The notes under the pieces were generated by a model. That model saw only the letters and a list, made by a program, of their open reading frames with translations. It was not told where the DNA came from and searched no databases. Shown here piece by piece: positions 1 to 9,046 of a stretch of DNA of 64,000 bases (positions are counted from its first letter, which is position 1; each line of letters begins with the position of its first letter). The DNA comes from Nitrospira sp. (GTDB lineage Bacteria; Nitrospirota; Nitrospiria; Nitrospirales; Nitrospiraceae), in NCBI GenBank assembly GCA_018242725.1, contig JAFEBI010000001.1, forward strand, positions 129,008-193,007, in the 5' to 3' direction. The translations under genes were made by a program, and so were the position numbers.

Positions 1-2306
1 TCGAGCTTTGCTCTGAGCTTTCCGTTAATCTGAATCGGAATCGTCACACGTTCGCTGACCGTCAAGGCTGGATCAAACCCCGGCCAGGGCTGATGGGAAA
101 CGCTGGACTGATGCCCAAGGAGCCCCCAAAGTTCCTCTGCCACATGCGGCGCAAAGGGCGAGAGTACCAGCACAAATGGTTCGATCACCGCGCGAGGCCG
201 CTCGGACGCCTTCGTCATCTCATTCGTAAAGATCATCATCTGCGAAATCGCCGTATTGAACCGAAGCGCCTCAATATCTTCCGTCACCTTCTTGATCGTC
301 TGATGCAGCAACCGTTGGTGCGCGGGGCTCGGCCCTGTTGAGACGATGGCCGGCGAGAGCTGCCCTTGTTCATCAACCATCATCCGCCAAACTCGCTCCA
401 AAAACCGGGTGACGCCTTCGACGCCTCTAGTACTCCAGGGTTTCATCGCCTCCAGTGGTCCCATGAACATTTCATAGAGCCGGACGGCGTCAGCGCCGAA
501 TTGGTCGATCATGTCATCTGGGTTGACGACATTGCCGCGGGATTTCGACATCTTCTGATTGTCTTCTCCCAACACAATGCCTTGGTGCACCAATTTCATA
601 AAAGGCTCAGGCGTACTCACCACCCCGATATCAAACAACACCTTGTGCCAAAATCGCGAGTACAGGAGATGCAGCACGGCATGCTCGCTACCCCCGATAT
701 ACAAGTCCACCGGCATCCAGTAACGTTCTTTCGCCGGATCGACCAACTTGGTGGAATTCTTGGGATCGATGAATCGCAGATAGTACCAGCAAGAACCGGC
801 CCATTGCGGCATCGTGTTTGTCTCACGTCGGGCCGGCTGACCGGTGGCGAGGTCGGTCGTGGCCAACCAGGATTCTAAGTTCGCGAGCGGGCTTTCACCG
901 GTACCTGATGGCTTAAAATTGCTCGTCTCCGGTAAGACCAGAGGAAGCTGCTGTTCCGGAATTGGGCGTACTTCACCATCAACCCACATGATTGGAAAGG
1001 GTTCGCCCCAATAGCGTTGTCGAGCGAAGAGCCAGTCACGCAGTTTGTAGTTGACCGCTTTGGTGCCCTTCCCCTGCTTTGCAAGCCACTCCGTCACTTT
1101 GGGAATAGCCTCTGAGGGGAGCAGCCCGTTGATCGAGAAGCTGCCGTCGCTGGTCGCCGAATTGACGACGGTGCCACGCCCAGTGTCGGTGAATGCCGCC
1201 TCCTGAACATGGCCGCCGGCAATGACCTCGCGAATCGGGAGCTGATATTGTCGTGCAAAGGCCCAGTCGCGCTCATCATGCGCCGGCACAGCCATAATGG
1301 CGCCGGTCCCGTAACTCATCAGCACATAGTCGGCGATCCAGATCGGCAATCGCTCTTGATTCACGGGATTCACGGCATAGCCGCCGGTGAAGACCCCGGT
1401 CTTCTCCTTCTCAAGCTCTTGCCGTTGCAGATCGCTCTTTCTCGCCGCCGTCTCACGGTACGCGTGAACCGCCGCTTTCTGTTCTTCACTCGTCACGACA
1501 TCGACCAGCGGATGTTCCGGCGCCAGCACCATATAGGTCGCCCCGAACAGAGTATCGGGTCTGGTGGTGAATACGCGGATTGCGCCCGTTCGATCGGCAA
1601 GGGCGAAGTCCACCTCCACACCGATTGAGCGTCCGATCCAATTCTTTTGCATCTCAAGCGTACTGGCAGGCCAGTCAACCAGCTTCAAGTCTTCCAGCAA
1701 TCGATCGGCGTAGGCGGTGATCTTCAGCACCCACTGCCGCATCGGCTTACGGATCACATCGAACCCGCCGACTTCGCTCTTGCCGTCGATGATTTCTTCG
1801 TTCGCCAACACCGTCCCAAGCTGTGGGCACCAATTCACCGGCACTTCCGCCACGTAGGCCAATCCCCGCTCGAAGAGCTTGAGGAAAATCCACTGCGTCC
1901 AGCGATAGTATCCGGGATCCGTCGTACTAAGCTCGCGTTCCCAGTCATACGAGAGCCCCACGCGCTTCATCTGCCGCTTGAACGTGGCGATGTTGTCCGC
2001 TGTCGTCTTGGCCGGATGGATGCCGGTTTTCACCGCGTATTGCTCGGCCGGCAAGCCGAACGCATCCCACCCCATTGGATGCAGTACATTGAACCCCTGC
2101 ATCCGCTTATAGCGCGAGACGATATCCGTGGCGGTATACCCCTCAAGATGGCCGACATGGAGCCCGGAGCCGGAGGGATAGGGGAACATATCGAGGCAAT
2201 AGAATTTGGGTTTACTGGAATCATCCGGCACGCGGAACGTCGCATGCTGAGCCCAATACTGCTGCCACTTGGCCTCGATCGCGCGATGATCGTATCCTTT
2301 GCTCAT
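1..2306 (-). CDS. leuS: Leucyl-tRNA synthetase, C-terminal end cut by the window edge
   Basis: Class I aminoacyl-tRNA synthetase that charges tRNA-Leu in the cytoplasm. About 768 codons are visible from the ATG at 2306. The HIGH-type motif reads HVGH at about residues 50-53, after PYPSGSGL. The KMSKS motif (QKMSKSRGN) is at about residue 585 (540-554). The editing domain ([20 protein letters not shown]) lies between them. The visible part ends in the C-terminal domain at [11 protein letters not shown], so roughly the last 50 residues of an ordinary LeuS lie outside. It is divergent from the methyltransferase gene at 2414. The long plus-strand reading frames inside it are shadows. Confidence 0.97.
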   Translation of the reverse strand, partial: MSKGYDHRAIEAKWQQYWAQHATFRVPDDSSKPKFYCLDMFPYPSGSGLHVGHLEGYTATDIVSRYKRMQGFNVLHPMGWDAFGLPAEQYAVKTGIHPAKTTADNIATFKRQMKRVGLSYDWERELSTTDPGYYRWTQWIFLKLFERGLAYVAEVPVNWCPQLGTVLANEEIIDGKSEVGGFDVIRKPMRQWVLKITAYADRLLEDLKLVDWPASTLEMQKNWIGRSIGVEVDFALADRTGAIRVFTTRPDTLFGATYMVLAPEHPLVDVVTSEEQKAAVHAYRETAARKSDLQRQELEKEKTGVFTGGYAVNPVNQERLPIWIADYVLMSYGTGAIMAVPAHDERDWAFARQYQLPIREVIAGGHVQEAAFTDTGRGTVVNSATSDGSFSINGLLPSEAIPKVTEWLAKQGKGTKAVNYKLRDWLFARQRYWGEPFPIMWVDGEVRPIPEQQLPLVLPETSNFKPSGTGESPLANLESWLATTDLATGQPARRETNTMPQWAGSCWYYLRFIDPKNSTKLVDPAKERYWMPVDLYIGGSEHAVLHLLYSRFWHKVLFDIGVVSTPEPFMKLVHQGIVLGEDNQKMSKSRGNVVNPDDMIDQFGADAVRLYEMFMGPLEAMKPWSTRGVEGVTRFLERVWRMMVDEQGQLSPAIVSTGPSPAHQRLLHQTIKKVTEDIEALRFNTAISQMMIFTNEMTKASERPRAVIEPFVLVLSPFAPHVAEELWGLLGHQSSVSHQPWPGFDPALTVSERVTIPIQINGKLRAKL

Positions 2307-2413
2307 TGCTCGCTACTCACTCCCTCTGTCAAAAAAGACGAAGGACTCTAACATAGCGCCTCAGGGGTCACAAGATTTCTGCCCGGCGCAGGGTTTGCTA
2401 TACTGCACCACTG

Positions 2414-3034
2414 ATGGGGCTCTATTGCAAACATGTCTTCCCTCGCTTGATGGACCACATCATGCGTGGAGAAGAGTTTCAGCAATTACGAACGGGAGTC
2501 CTCCAATCGGTGGCCGGCGAGGTGCTCGAAATTGGGATTGGAACGGGGCTCAACCTGGCTCACTATGGCCCCAACGTGTCGCGGGTGCGGGCCGTCGATC
2601 CCACCCCGATGCTTCCCACGCGGATGGCGAAACGGCGTGCAGCCGTGCACTTTCCGGTTGAGATTACCCATCAAAGCGCCGAACGGCTGCCCTATGAAGA
2701 CCAGACATTCGACTGCGTGGTCAGCACCTGGACGCTCTGTACGATCCCCGATCCGGTGCGCGCGCTGCGGGAAGTGCGACGTGTGCTCACACCGAACGGC
2801 ACATTCCTCTTCCTGGAACATGGGCGGAGCGACGACCAGCAGACCGCGGCCTGGCAGGATCGGCTGAACCCGATTCAGAATGTGATCGGCTGCGGATGTA
2901 ATCTGAATCGTCGGATTGAGGATTTGATCGCTCAAGCCGGACTGAATATTACTCAGCTCGATCGATTTGCCATGCAAGGCGTACCACGACTAGGCGGTGA
3001 AATGTACCGCGGCACAGCCGTCGGACAGGGCTAG
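2414..3034 (+). CDS. Class I SAM-dependent methyltransferase
   Basis: A 206-residue Rossmann-fold methyltransferase of the Methyltransf_11 type. SAM-binding motif I is VLEIGIGTGLN (about residues 36-46), followed by the acidic loop VRAVDPT, motif II FDCVVSTWTLCTI and motif III FLFLEHG. The C-terminal part has a Cys pair (GCGCNLNRRIEDLI) also seen in METTL7-like and phospholipid-methyltransferase-like members. The substrate cannot be told from sequence. The gene is convergent with the nucleotidase gene; the two stop codons share the tetramer CTAG (4-bp overlap). Family assignment is firm; function is open. Confidence 0.85.
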   Translation: MGLYCKHVFPRLMDHIMRGEEFQQLRTGVLQSVAGEVLEIGIGTGLNLAHYGPNVSRVRAVDPTPMLPTRMAKRRAAVHFPVEITHQSAERLPYEDQTFDCVVSTWTLCTIPDPVRALREVRRVLTPNGTFLFLEHGRSDDQQTAAWQDRLNPIQNVIGCGCNLNRRIEDLIAQAGLNITQLDRFAMQGVPRLGGEMYRGTAVGQG

Positions 3035-3753
3035 CCCAGCGATCGGCCGTTCAGCAACGGCGCGAATCCGGTGATTGAGAAAAAGTGTGGGAGCGGAGTT
3101 GGTGGCAATTGCGAGCTCGACTTCGCACTATGCACCAAGTGGGCAACCCCGAATGCTTTCGCAGCCGTCAGACAACCTTCGTCATCATCCATAAATAGAG
3201 ATCGTGAGGGGTCGAATCCTACCACCTGCTGACACGTCGGCCAATACTCCGGCCGCATCTTGAGATAGCCGACCTCAAAGGCATCCACAATGCGATCCAC
3301 GTAGCAATCGAGTCCCGTCTTGGCCACTTTGACGGAAACTCCCGTCGTATGGGCATTCGTCACGATCGTCACGCGTTTTCCCAGTTGCCGCAGGTGGCGT
3401 AAGAATGCCTCCGCGCCGGGCAAAAAACCGATCATGTGATCCAGTTCCTTATGCATCGCCACCACATCGAGTCCAACCCGCCTGGTCCAATAGTTCAGGT
3501 CCGTCCAAGCCAACTCTCCTTCGACCGATCGGTACATCGCCATGAGACGATCGCGGGACTCCTGGAATGAGAGCCGGTGCAACGCGGCATATCGACGTGG
3601 CAATTCTTCTTCAAAAAAGAAGTTGTCAAAGTGGCGGTCCAGCAACGTGCCATCCATATCGAGGAGCACGTCGTCGATCTGCGACCAGTCGGGAAAGTCC
3701 TGAGCGTTGAGTGCTGAGTGCTGAGTCACATCGGCAGTATACCGGAAGGCCAC
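3031..3753 (-). CDS. yrfG: HAD-superfamily GMP/IMP nucleotidase-like protein (YrfG family)
   Basis: 240 residues. HAD motif I is DMDGT at 32-36, within the arrangement LLDMDGTLLD-HFDNFFFEEELP that typifies YrfG proteins. Motif II is VTNAH, the motif III lysine lies in GYLKMRPEYW, and motif IV is LFMDDDE. YrfG of E. coli dephosphorylates purine 5'-nucleotides; the same role here is inferred from family resemblance. The first 25 residues before the domain are poorly conserved and the real start could be slightly downstream. It is divergent from der, with about 60 bp between them. Confidence 0.8.
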   Translation of the reverse strand: MAFRYTADVTQHSALNAQDFPDWSQIDDVLLDMDGTLLDRHFDNFFFEEELPRRYAALHRLSFQESRDRLMAMYRSVEGELAWTDLNYWTRRVGLDVVAMHKELDHMIGFLPGAEAFLRHLRQLGKRVTIVTNAHTTGVSVKVAKTGLDCYVDRIVDAFEVGYLKMRPEYWPTCQQVVGFDPSRSLFMDDDEGCLTAAKAFGVAHLVHSAKSSSQLPPTPLPHFFSITGFAPLLNGRSLG

Positions 3754-3811
3754 GCGAGAAGACGAGGCAGGTTGTGTTTATGAAAAACCATGTGTTACGG
3801 TCCGATTCACC

Positions 3812-5194
3812 ATGCCGCGCACAAAATCTGTCTCGAAACAAGAACCGACTCTGCCCTTGCTCCCGACTGAGGGCGGTCCACCACCGCTTGTTGCCATCAT
3901 CGGTCGACCCAACGTCGGGAAGTCGACGTTGTTCAACAAGATCCTCGGTCAGAAGATTGCGATTGTGGATGACGTCCCTGGCGTGACGCGCGACCGCAAC
4001 TATGCCGATGCCAGCTACCGCACCCGAAAGTTCAGACTGGTCGACACGGGGGGATTGGATCTGTCTTCATCGGACAGCATGCTGACCTTGATCCGACGAC
4101 AGTCAGAACTCGCCATTGCGGAAGCCGATATCCTCATCATGCTGCTGGACGGCCGGTCAGGATTGACCCCGCCGGACCATGAGGTCGTGAAACTCTTGCG
4201 CGGCGTGACGAAACCGTTGTTCTACGCAGTCAATAAGATCGATACGCCGAAATCCGAGCCCTTACTTGCCGACTTCTATAAATTGGGCGCCGACGAGCTC
4301 TATCCCATTTCCGCCGAACATGGTCTCGGAGTCGCTGAACTCTTGGACGCCCTCTACCCCCTGCTTCCCTCAACCGAGGAATCAGACGAGCTACAACAAC
4401 TCCCTCGTGTGGCCATCGTCGGCCGTCCGAACGTCGGCAAATCCACGCTCGTAAACGCGCTGCTCGGAGAGGAACGCGTCGTGGTCAGCAATGTGCCGGG
4501 AACGACGCGCGATCCGGTCGATTCACTGGTCACCCACCAAGACCAATCCTACGTCTTCACCGATACCGCAGGGATCAGACGACGCGGCAAGATCGACCGA
4601 GGAATAGAAGGCTACAGCGTCCTCCGATCGCTCCGTGCCATCGGACGATCCGACATTGCCGTGCTGCTCTTGGATGGAGTGGAAGGCGTCACAGAACAAG
4701 ATACCAAGATCGCTGGCGCGATTCTCAAGCAGGGCCGGGCCTGTATTCTCGTGATCAACAAGTGGGATCTGCGGGACGGAGACCAGAACGCGCGACAAGC
4801 GTACGAACTCGAGTTCCACCGCCGTTTTCCCTTTCTGGCCTGGGCCCCCGTCCTCTATGGTTCAGCCCTCAAGCCGGAATCTATTCGCCGCCTCTTCCCG
4901 CTCCTCAAAGATGTGCACGGGATGTTTACCAAGCGCGTCTCCACCGGCGCGTTGAATATCTGGCTGCAAAAGATCCTCCTCACTCACCCCTTACCAGCGC
5001 GCAAACACAAACCAACGGCCGGCACAAAGTCGGCCTTTATTACCCAAGTGGCCACCAAACCTCCTGTCTTTGTACTCTTCGTCGGCCATCCCGAAGACAT
5101 CACCCCGGCCTACCTGAAATATCTGGAGAACCAACTCCGCGAGACGTATCTCTTCACCGGCACCCCGCTCCGCCTCATGGTCAGAAAGAAGTAA
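3812..5194 (+). CDS. der: Ribosome biogenesis GTPase Der (EngA)
   Basis: 460 residues with two tandem GTPase domains and a C-terminal KH-like domain, the Der signature. The first G1 loop is GRPNVGKST at 31-39, with DTGGLD (G3) and NKID (G4). The second G1 loop is again GRPNVGKST near residue 204, with DTAGIRRRGKI and NKWD. The N-terminus carries about 25 extra residues before domain 1. Der acts in late 50S subunit assembly. It appears monocistronic; about 190 bp of non-coding DNA separate it from the convergent esterase gene. Confidence 0.97.
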   Translation: MPRTKSVSKQEPTLPLLPTEGGPPPLVAIIGRPNVGKSTLFNKILGQKIAIVDDVPGVTRDRNYADASYRTRKFRLVDTGGLDLSSSDSMLTLIRRQSELAIAEADILIMLLDGRSGLTPPDHEVVKLLRGVTKPLFYAVNKIDTPKSEPLLADFYKLGADELYPISAEHGLGVAELLDALYPLLPSTEESDELQQLPRVAIVGRPNVGKSTLVNALLGEERVVVSNVPGTTRDPVDSLVTHQDQSYVFTDTAGIRRRGKIDRGIEGYSVLRSLRAIGRSDIAVLLLDGVEGVTEQDTKIAGAILKQGRACILVINKWDLRDGDQNARQAYELEFHRRFPFLAWAPVLYGSALKPESIRRLFPLLKDVHGMFTKRVSTGALNIWLQKILLTHPLPARKHKPTAGTKSAFITQVATKPPVFVLFVGHPEDITPAYLKYLENQLRETYLFTGTPLRLMVRKK

Positions 5195-5381
5195 CCACTC
5201 GTCGATGACCCTAACCTCCTCACCTTGCTTTTGCTTGCCTTTTACTCAGATCTAGCGAGAGTTCGAACGTGTGTCGTGTGCGTGAGCGCAAGTCCTCTTG
5301 CTCACTTTCCTCAACCCAATTCCAGAATATGTCCGAAAAGCGGTGATGGCCAGGATGACCATCCCTATTTTTCGCAATCAA

Positions 5382-6320
5382 TTACAAGACGTCAGCCAAA
5401 TAGCCCATTAGCCGTTCGTTGAACTTTCTCGCCGTTTCGCTGGGTATAAAGTTGAATCCGTGAACGGCACCAGCAACGACTTCCATATAAATAGGCACGC
5501 CGGCCCGGCTGAGGCTTTTTGCATACTCAAGACTTTCTTCAAGCAATAAATCGAGACTGCCGACGGCAATATAGGTGTTCGGCAGGCCCGCAAAGTTCGG
5601 CGCGTGTGACGGCGAGTAATACTGTATGTCGATGTCAGTGATCTTTTTCTCGCCAAGAAGATATGTCCATCCGAAATTGTTCAGCTCGTGGGTCCATACA
5701 TACTCGCCGACATACTTGTTCGTGTATTCTGCAGGATTGATCGATGTCTTATAGTCCAGCATTGGGAATAGCAAGACCTGGTTCTTTGGTTTTATGGGCG
5801 AAGTATCCCTGAGGTAGTGGCAGAGCGAGGCGGAAAGACCGCCGCCAGCGCTTTCCCCCATCACGGTTATTCTTGCCGCATCGACACCGATTATCTCTGA
5901 GTTGTCATGAACCCAGGATATCCCAGCCGCACAGTCATGCAGTGGCGTTGGATGTGGGTGTTCTGGCGCCACTCGATACTCTACTGCCGCCACGATGCAG
6001 TTTAGCTTGGTGGCCTTTTCATAATGTTCATTGTCGTATAGATCCGCGGATCCCGATACATACCCTCCTCCATGGATATAATATATCGTCGGTAACGGCG
6101 TATTCTGTCTCGATTCTTTTGGCCGGTATAGCAACAAGCTTACATCTTTATTGACTGACACTCTTTTGCCGAAAAACGTGTCATCCGTTTTAGAGCTGAA
6201 CAGGCGCACGGATTTTCTTGTTTCGGCGATATCCTCTTTCGTCTGTAGCTTGAGGATAAGGGGCGATTCAGTGACGGCCTGTACTTGGTCTTTCGCAATT
6301 AGATCTCGTGACTGACTCAT
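5382..6320 (-). CDS. Alpha/beta hydrolase, HSL-type (bacterial lipolytic family IV) esterase
   Basis: 312 residues with no signal peptide. The oxyanion motif HGGG is at 83-86 and the nucleophile motif GESAGG places the serine at 157. The likely acid is D257 (GSLDLL) and the histidine H287 (AVHGF), a complete triad. These features define the hormone-sensitive-lipase family of carboxylesterases; the natural substrate is unknown. Base composition is clearly more A+T rich than in the flanking genes, which could mean recent acquisition. It is flanked by non-coding stretches on both sides and is likely a single-gene unit. Confidence 0.88.
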   Translation of the reverse strand: MSQSRDLIAKDQVQAVTESPLILKLQTKEDIAETRKSVRLFSSKTDDTFFGKRVSVNKDVSLLLYRPKESRQNTPLPTIYYIHGGGYVSGSADLYDNEHYEKATKLNCIVAAVEYRVAPEHPHPTPLHDCAAGISWVHDNSEIIGVDAARITVMGESAGGGLSASLCHYLRDTSPIKPKNQVLLFPMLDYKTSINPAEYTNKYVGEYVWTHELNNFGWTYLLGEKKITDIDIQYYSPSHAPNFAGLPNTYIAVGSLDLLLEESLEYAKSLSRAGVPIYMEVVAGAVHGFNFIPSETARKFNERLMGYLADVL

Positions 6321-6767
6321 GATGATTACTCCTGTATAGAGAGGTGAACTTGTCCTGGTCCTTGTGGAACTTGCCGGGAGATGACCGTTTTGCCTCCAAC
6401 AGTGAAATTCCTCGCCGGTCGAGGTCCAATATTTCCAAGGCCGACTATTACCATACCCATGATGGGTTCTTTGCGACGATGACGTTGATCAACTGCGCGA
6501 GGCCGTCAGAGTGGTCGTGGCTCAGCATTCCAGCTTCGAGTCTTCTTCATACACAAACAGATCGACGGCAATCACGACCAGAAACCTCCCTTGGGTATAC
6601 TCGCTTTCAGGTTGACTCCCATTCTGACCTCATGTTATTCGCATAGAATAGCTTCCGATCATTTAAGAGGCTGATCACCTCAGTGACCCGTTCGCACGAG
6701 AGGAAGTCTCTATAAGAAGTAAACAGACCTCAACGCTCACCGCAATCCATAACCCAACCACCTTGCT
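6321..6767. other. Intergenic region between divergent genes
   Basis: 447 bp between the divergent esterase and lipoprotein genes. A 100-codon plus-strand frame starting at 6344 has no ribosome-binding site, atypical composition and no recognisable domain, so I do not call it a gene. A TATAAG -10-like hexamer lies near 6710, but no convincing -35 was found. Confidence 0.5.
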
Positions 6768-7994
6768 ATGGATCAATTCGGACCGACTCGACAATTATTA
6801 CTCGCCGTGTTCCTGATGGGAATCGTCAGCGCCGGCTGTGCTACAGCCAGTCACGCAGACAGCGACAAACCCCAGGAACAAGCTTCTGACCCGCTCCCCT
6901 TCGAAGCTCAACTCGACACCTCGACAATTCTCCAGGCCCAGGCTGACGAGCCTGCCCCCAAACAACCGGAGGAAGAGGAAGTCCTCCCACCACAATTGCA
7001 GAACGAGCTACCACCGACCGTTCAGCCCCAAGAGCCTGAGATACCACCGCCCACGCAGTCCACAGACACAGCCCCGACCGTTCAACTACCAGCGGACAGT
7101 CCGCCGATGGAAAGCCAGCCGGCGGCTCAACCAGAAATCGTGGAACCGGCACCCGCTCGCGTTGACGTCAACCCATCCATCGAGCTCACAGGTCGCGTCT
7201 GGCGAGCCAAACCGGGAATCGTCTTTCTGAAAACGCCGATCGGGCTCATGTCACTCAGTTCAAAGACTACGCTTAAAACGCTCCCCGCTTCGCAAGAAGT
7301 GTCCTTCATGGTCCACGACGACTATGTCGTCATCGATATCGTGCGGCGGACTGATGGGACCTTCGTCCACCGCTACCTCTCTGGTCCGTTTAAGCGAGAC
7401 ATCGGAGACAATACAAAGTTACTGCTGTGGACGCCGAACAGTGGGTTGAACGCGTTCCACATGGGTTCCTACGAATCTGCACTCACGGCCCCCAAAAGCG
7501 GCGATTCTGTGACGGTGGAAGTAGACGGGACCGGTAACGTCATCGGTGTGCACGACCTCCAGTTCGATCTTCAGATCGGCCAGATCGCTCCCCGGGGAAG
7601 TAAGGCACATCTGTTACTCACTGGCACGATCTCTAAGATGAAGTCGAATTTTATCTTCTTCAAGACGCCCATCGGAATCGTCAACGTCAACACCAAGATC
7701 GGCATCAAGAATGCCAAGATCGGGCAAACCATGACCCTGCATATGCATAACGACTCCATGGTAGCGGATCTTGCAGCCGCCGGCGATTCGACTCTGCTCC
7801 GCCGTTTCGTCACAGGACCATTGGACTTCACCGCTCCGGATCATGCCACGATCCGACTCTGGACCCCTGAGGGAGAACAAACCTACCCCGCCGAGATCGG
7901 GAAATCCGCGCTGAACGGGGCACGAGAAGGAACTCCCATTACCGTGGAGTTCAACGGCCAAGGCGAGGTCGTCGAACTGCATCGGATGAAGTAG
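6768..7994 (+). CDS. Predicted lipoprotein with a duplicated C-terminal domain
   Basis: 408 residues. A lipoprotein signal peptide ends in IVSAGC (Cys24), followed by a Pro/Gln/Glu-rich low-complexity linker to about residue 140. The rest is two copies of a roughly 120-residue beta-rich unit. Each opens with LTG-(R/T)-(V/I) and contains an F-(L/F)-KTPIG motif (residues about 150-158 and 298-306), then a module ending in an LWTP motif and V-(E)-V/F-x-G-x-G-x-V. I do not recognise the domain. Its position directly upstream of the ECF sigma gene, with about 70 bp between, suggests but does not prove a link to envelope signalling. Confidence 0.75.
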   Translation: MDQFGPTRQLLLAVFLMGIVSAGCATASHADSDKPQEQASDPLPFEAQLDTSTILQAQADEPAPKQPEEEEVLPPQLQNELPPTVQPQEPEIPPPTQSTDTAPTVQLPADSPPMESQPAAQPEIVEPAPARVDVNPSIELTGRVWRAKPGIVFLKTPIGLMSLSSKTTLKTLPASQEVSFMVHDDYVVIDIVRRTDGTFVHRYLSGPFKRDIGDNTKLLLWTPNSGLNAFHMGSYESALTAPKSGDSVTVEVDGTGNVIGVHDLQFDLQIGQIAPRGSKAHLLLTGTISKMKSNFIFFKTPIGIVNVNTKIGIKNAKIGQTMTLHMHNDSMVADLAAAGDSTLLRRFVTGPLDFTAPDHATIRLWTPEGEQTYPAEIGKSALNGAREGTPITVEFNGQGEVVELHRMK

Positions 7995-8067
7995 CCAGAC
8001 TCGTGTCTGTATAGCTCCGTCCTTCGTCTTGACTCTCTTTTGAATCCCCCCGTAGACTGCGCAGCGT

Positions 8068-8697
8068 ATGAATACATCGCCCACAACACAGCGCCTCTCA
8101 GAGCAGTCCTCCGCTCGAACCCACTCGGCAAAGGACTTTGAGACACTGTACAGAGATCATGTGGATCTCATGTACCGTTTCGCCCACCGCTTGTGCGGGG
8201 AAGCGGAGGCTGCCAAGGATTTGGTTCAGGAGACCTTTTTGAATGCCTATCGAGGCCTCGACCGGTTCCGTGGGGATGCCCAGATTTCGACGTGGTTGTA
8301 TACAATCGCCTCGCGGGCTTGTCTCCGCATGCGCCGGAAACGGAAAGGGGCTCCCGAGCGAGAGTTATCTCTCGAGGAATTCATCCCCACGGACGACGGC
8401 GAGTTTCGGTTACAGATTCCGATCGATGGCCTGAGCCCAGAAGCCGCACTTCACAATAAGCAGTTGCGAGAAGCGCTCGACAACGCGATCGATCAACTGC
8501 CGAAGAAGTATAAAATGGTCTTGGTGCTCCGCGATATGGAAGGACTCAGCGCCAAGGAGGTAGGAACCATCATGGGGTTGAATGAACGAGCCGTGAAATC
8601 ACGTCTCCACCGAGCGCGACTATTTGTCCGTCGTCACCTCAGCGCACGAGGGCTCGGGGAACCGCTCAGTGACCATGATCACCACGGAATGAGGTAG
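8068..8697 (+). CDS. ECF-type RNA polymerase sigma factor
   Basis: 209 residues. Sigma region 2 spans about 25-90 (FETLYRDHVDLMYRFAHRL, then DLVQETFLNAYRGLDRF, then TWLYTIASR). Region 4 spans about 135-190 (LPKKYKMVLVLRDMEGLS, then VGTIMGLNERAVKSRLHRAR), the helix-turn-helix that contacts the -35 element. There is no region 1.1 or 3, which makes it an extracytoplasmic-function (group 4) sigma factor. The next gene, 17 bp downstream, is a zinc-finger anti-sigma candidate, so the pair is probably co-transcribed and autoregulated. Confidence 0.93.
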   Translation: MNTSPTTQRLSEQSSARTHSAKDFETLYRDHVDLMYRFAHRLCGEAEAAKDLVQETFLNAYRGLDRFRGDAQISTWLYTIASRACLRMRRKRKGAPERELSLEEFIPTDDGEFRLQIPIDGLSPEAALHNKQLREALDNAIDQLPKKYKMVLVLRDMEGLSAKEVGTIMGLNERAVKSRLHRARLFVRRHLSARGLGEPLSDHDHHGMR

Positions 8698-8714
8698 CAG
8701 AGGGGCTGTTCCAT

Positions 8715-9020
8715 ATGGCACAACGTCGCACGTCTACACAACAACAACCGGCATCATCGACACGGCGGAAACCGGCTCACGGGAAAGCCCGTTGCCTGCG
8801 TATCCTTCGCCAGCTGTCCGCCTATATCGACGATGAACTCTCTAGAAATATTTGCCACGAAATTCGTCGACACCTCGGTGCCTGTCCGAATTGCGAAACC
8901 TTCGTGATATCACTGCGCCAAACCGTGTCACTCTGTCGCCATAGCCCCTCGCCGCCATTATCGGCAGCGAGCCGAGCGCTGATGCGGAAAAAAATCCTGG
9001 GAACCACTCACACTCGCTAA
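8715..9020 (+). CDS. Zinc-finger (ZAS-type) anti-sigma factor, soluble
   Basis: 101 residues. The centre has the anti-sigma zinc-finger arrangement: a helix with AYIDDELS, then CHEIRRH, then the HLGACPNC motif (H-x3-C-x2-C). Unlike RseA or RsiW types there is no transmembrane helix, so it would act in the cytoplasm, possibly as a redox- or zinc-responsive inhibitor of the sigma factor encoded just upstream. The N-terminal 20 residues are low-complexity and basic. The assignment rests on motif plus neighbour. Confidence 0.8.
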   Translation: MAQRRTSTQQQPASSTRRKPAHGKARCLRILRQLSAYIDDELSRNICHEIRRHLGACPNCETFVISLRQTVSLCRHSPSPPLSAASRALMRKKILGTTHTR

Positions 9021-9046
9021 CCTCCAACAGCTTGATTAATGCCCAT

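Noticed and set aside
1647-2351. 234-codon plus-strand frame over leuS
   Set aside because: Antisense shadow; leuS on the minus strand is certain from HVGH and KMSKS motifs.
6344-6646. 100-codon ORF in the esterase-lipoprotein gap
   Set aside because: No ribosome-binding site, no motif, and stop-start pattern like the surrounding non-coding DNA.
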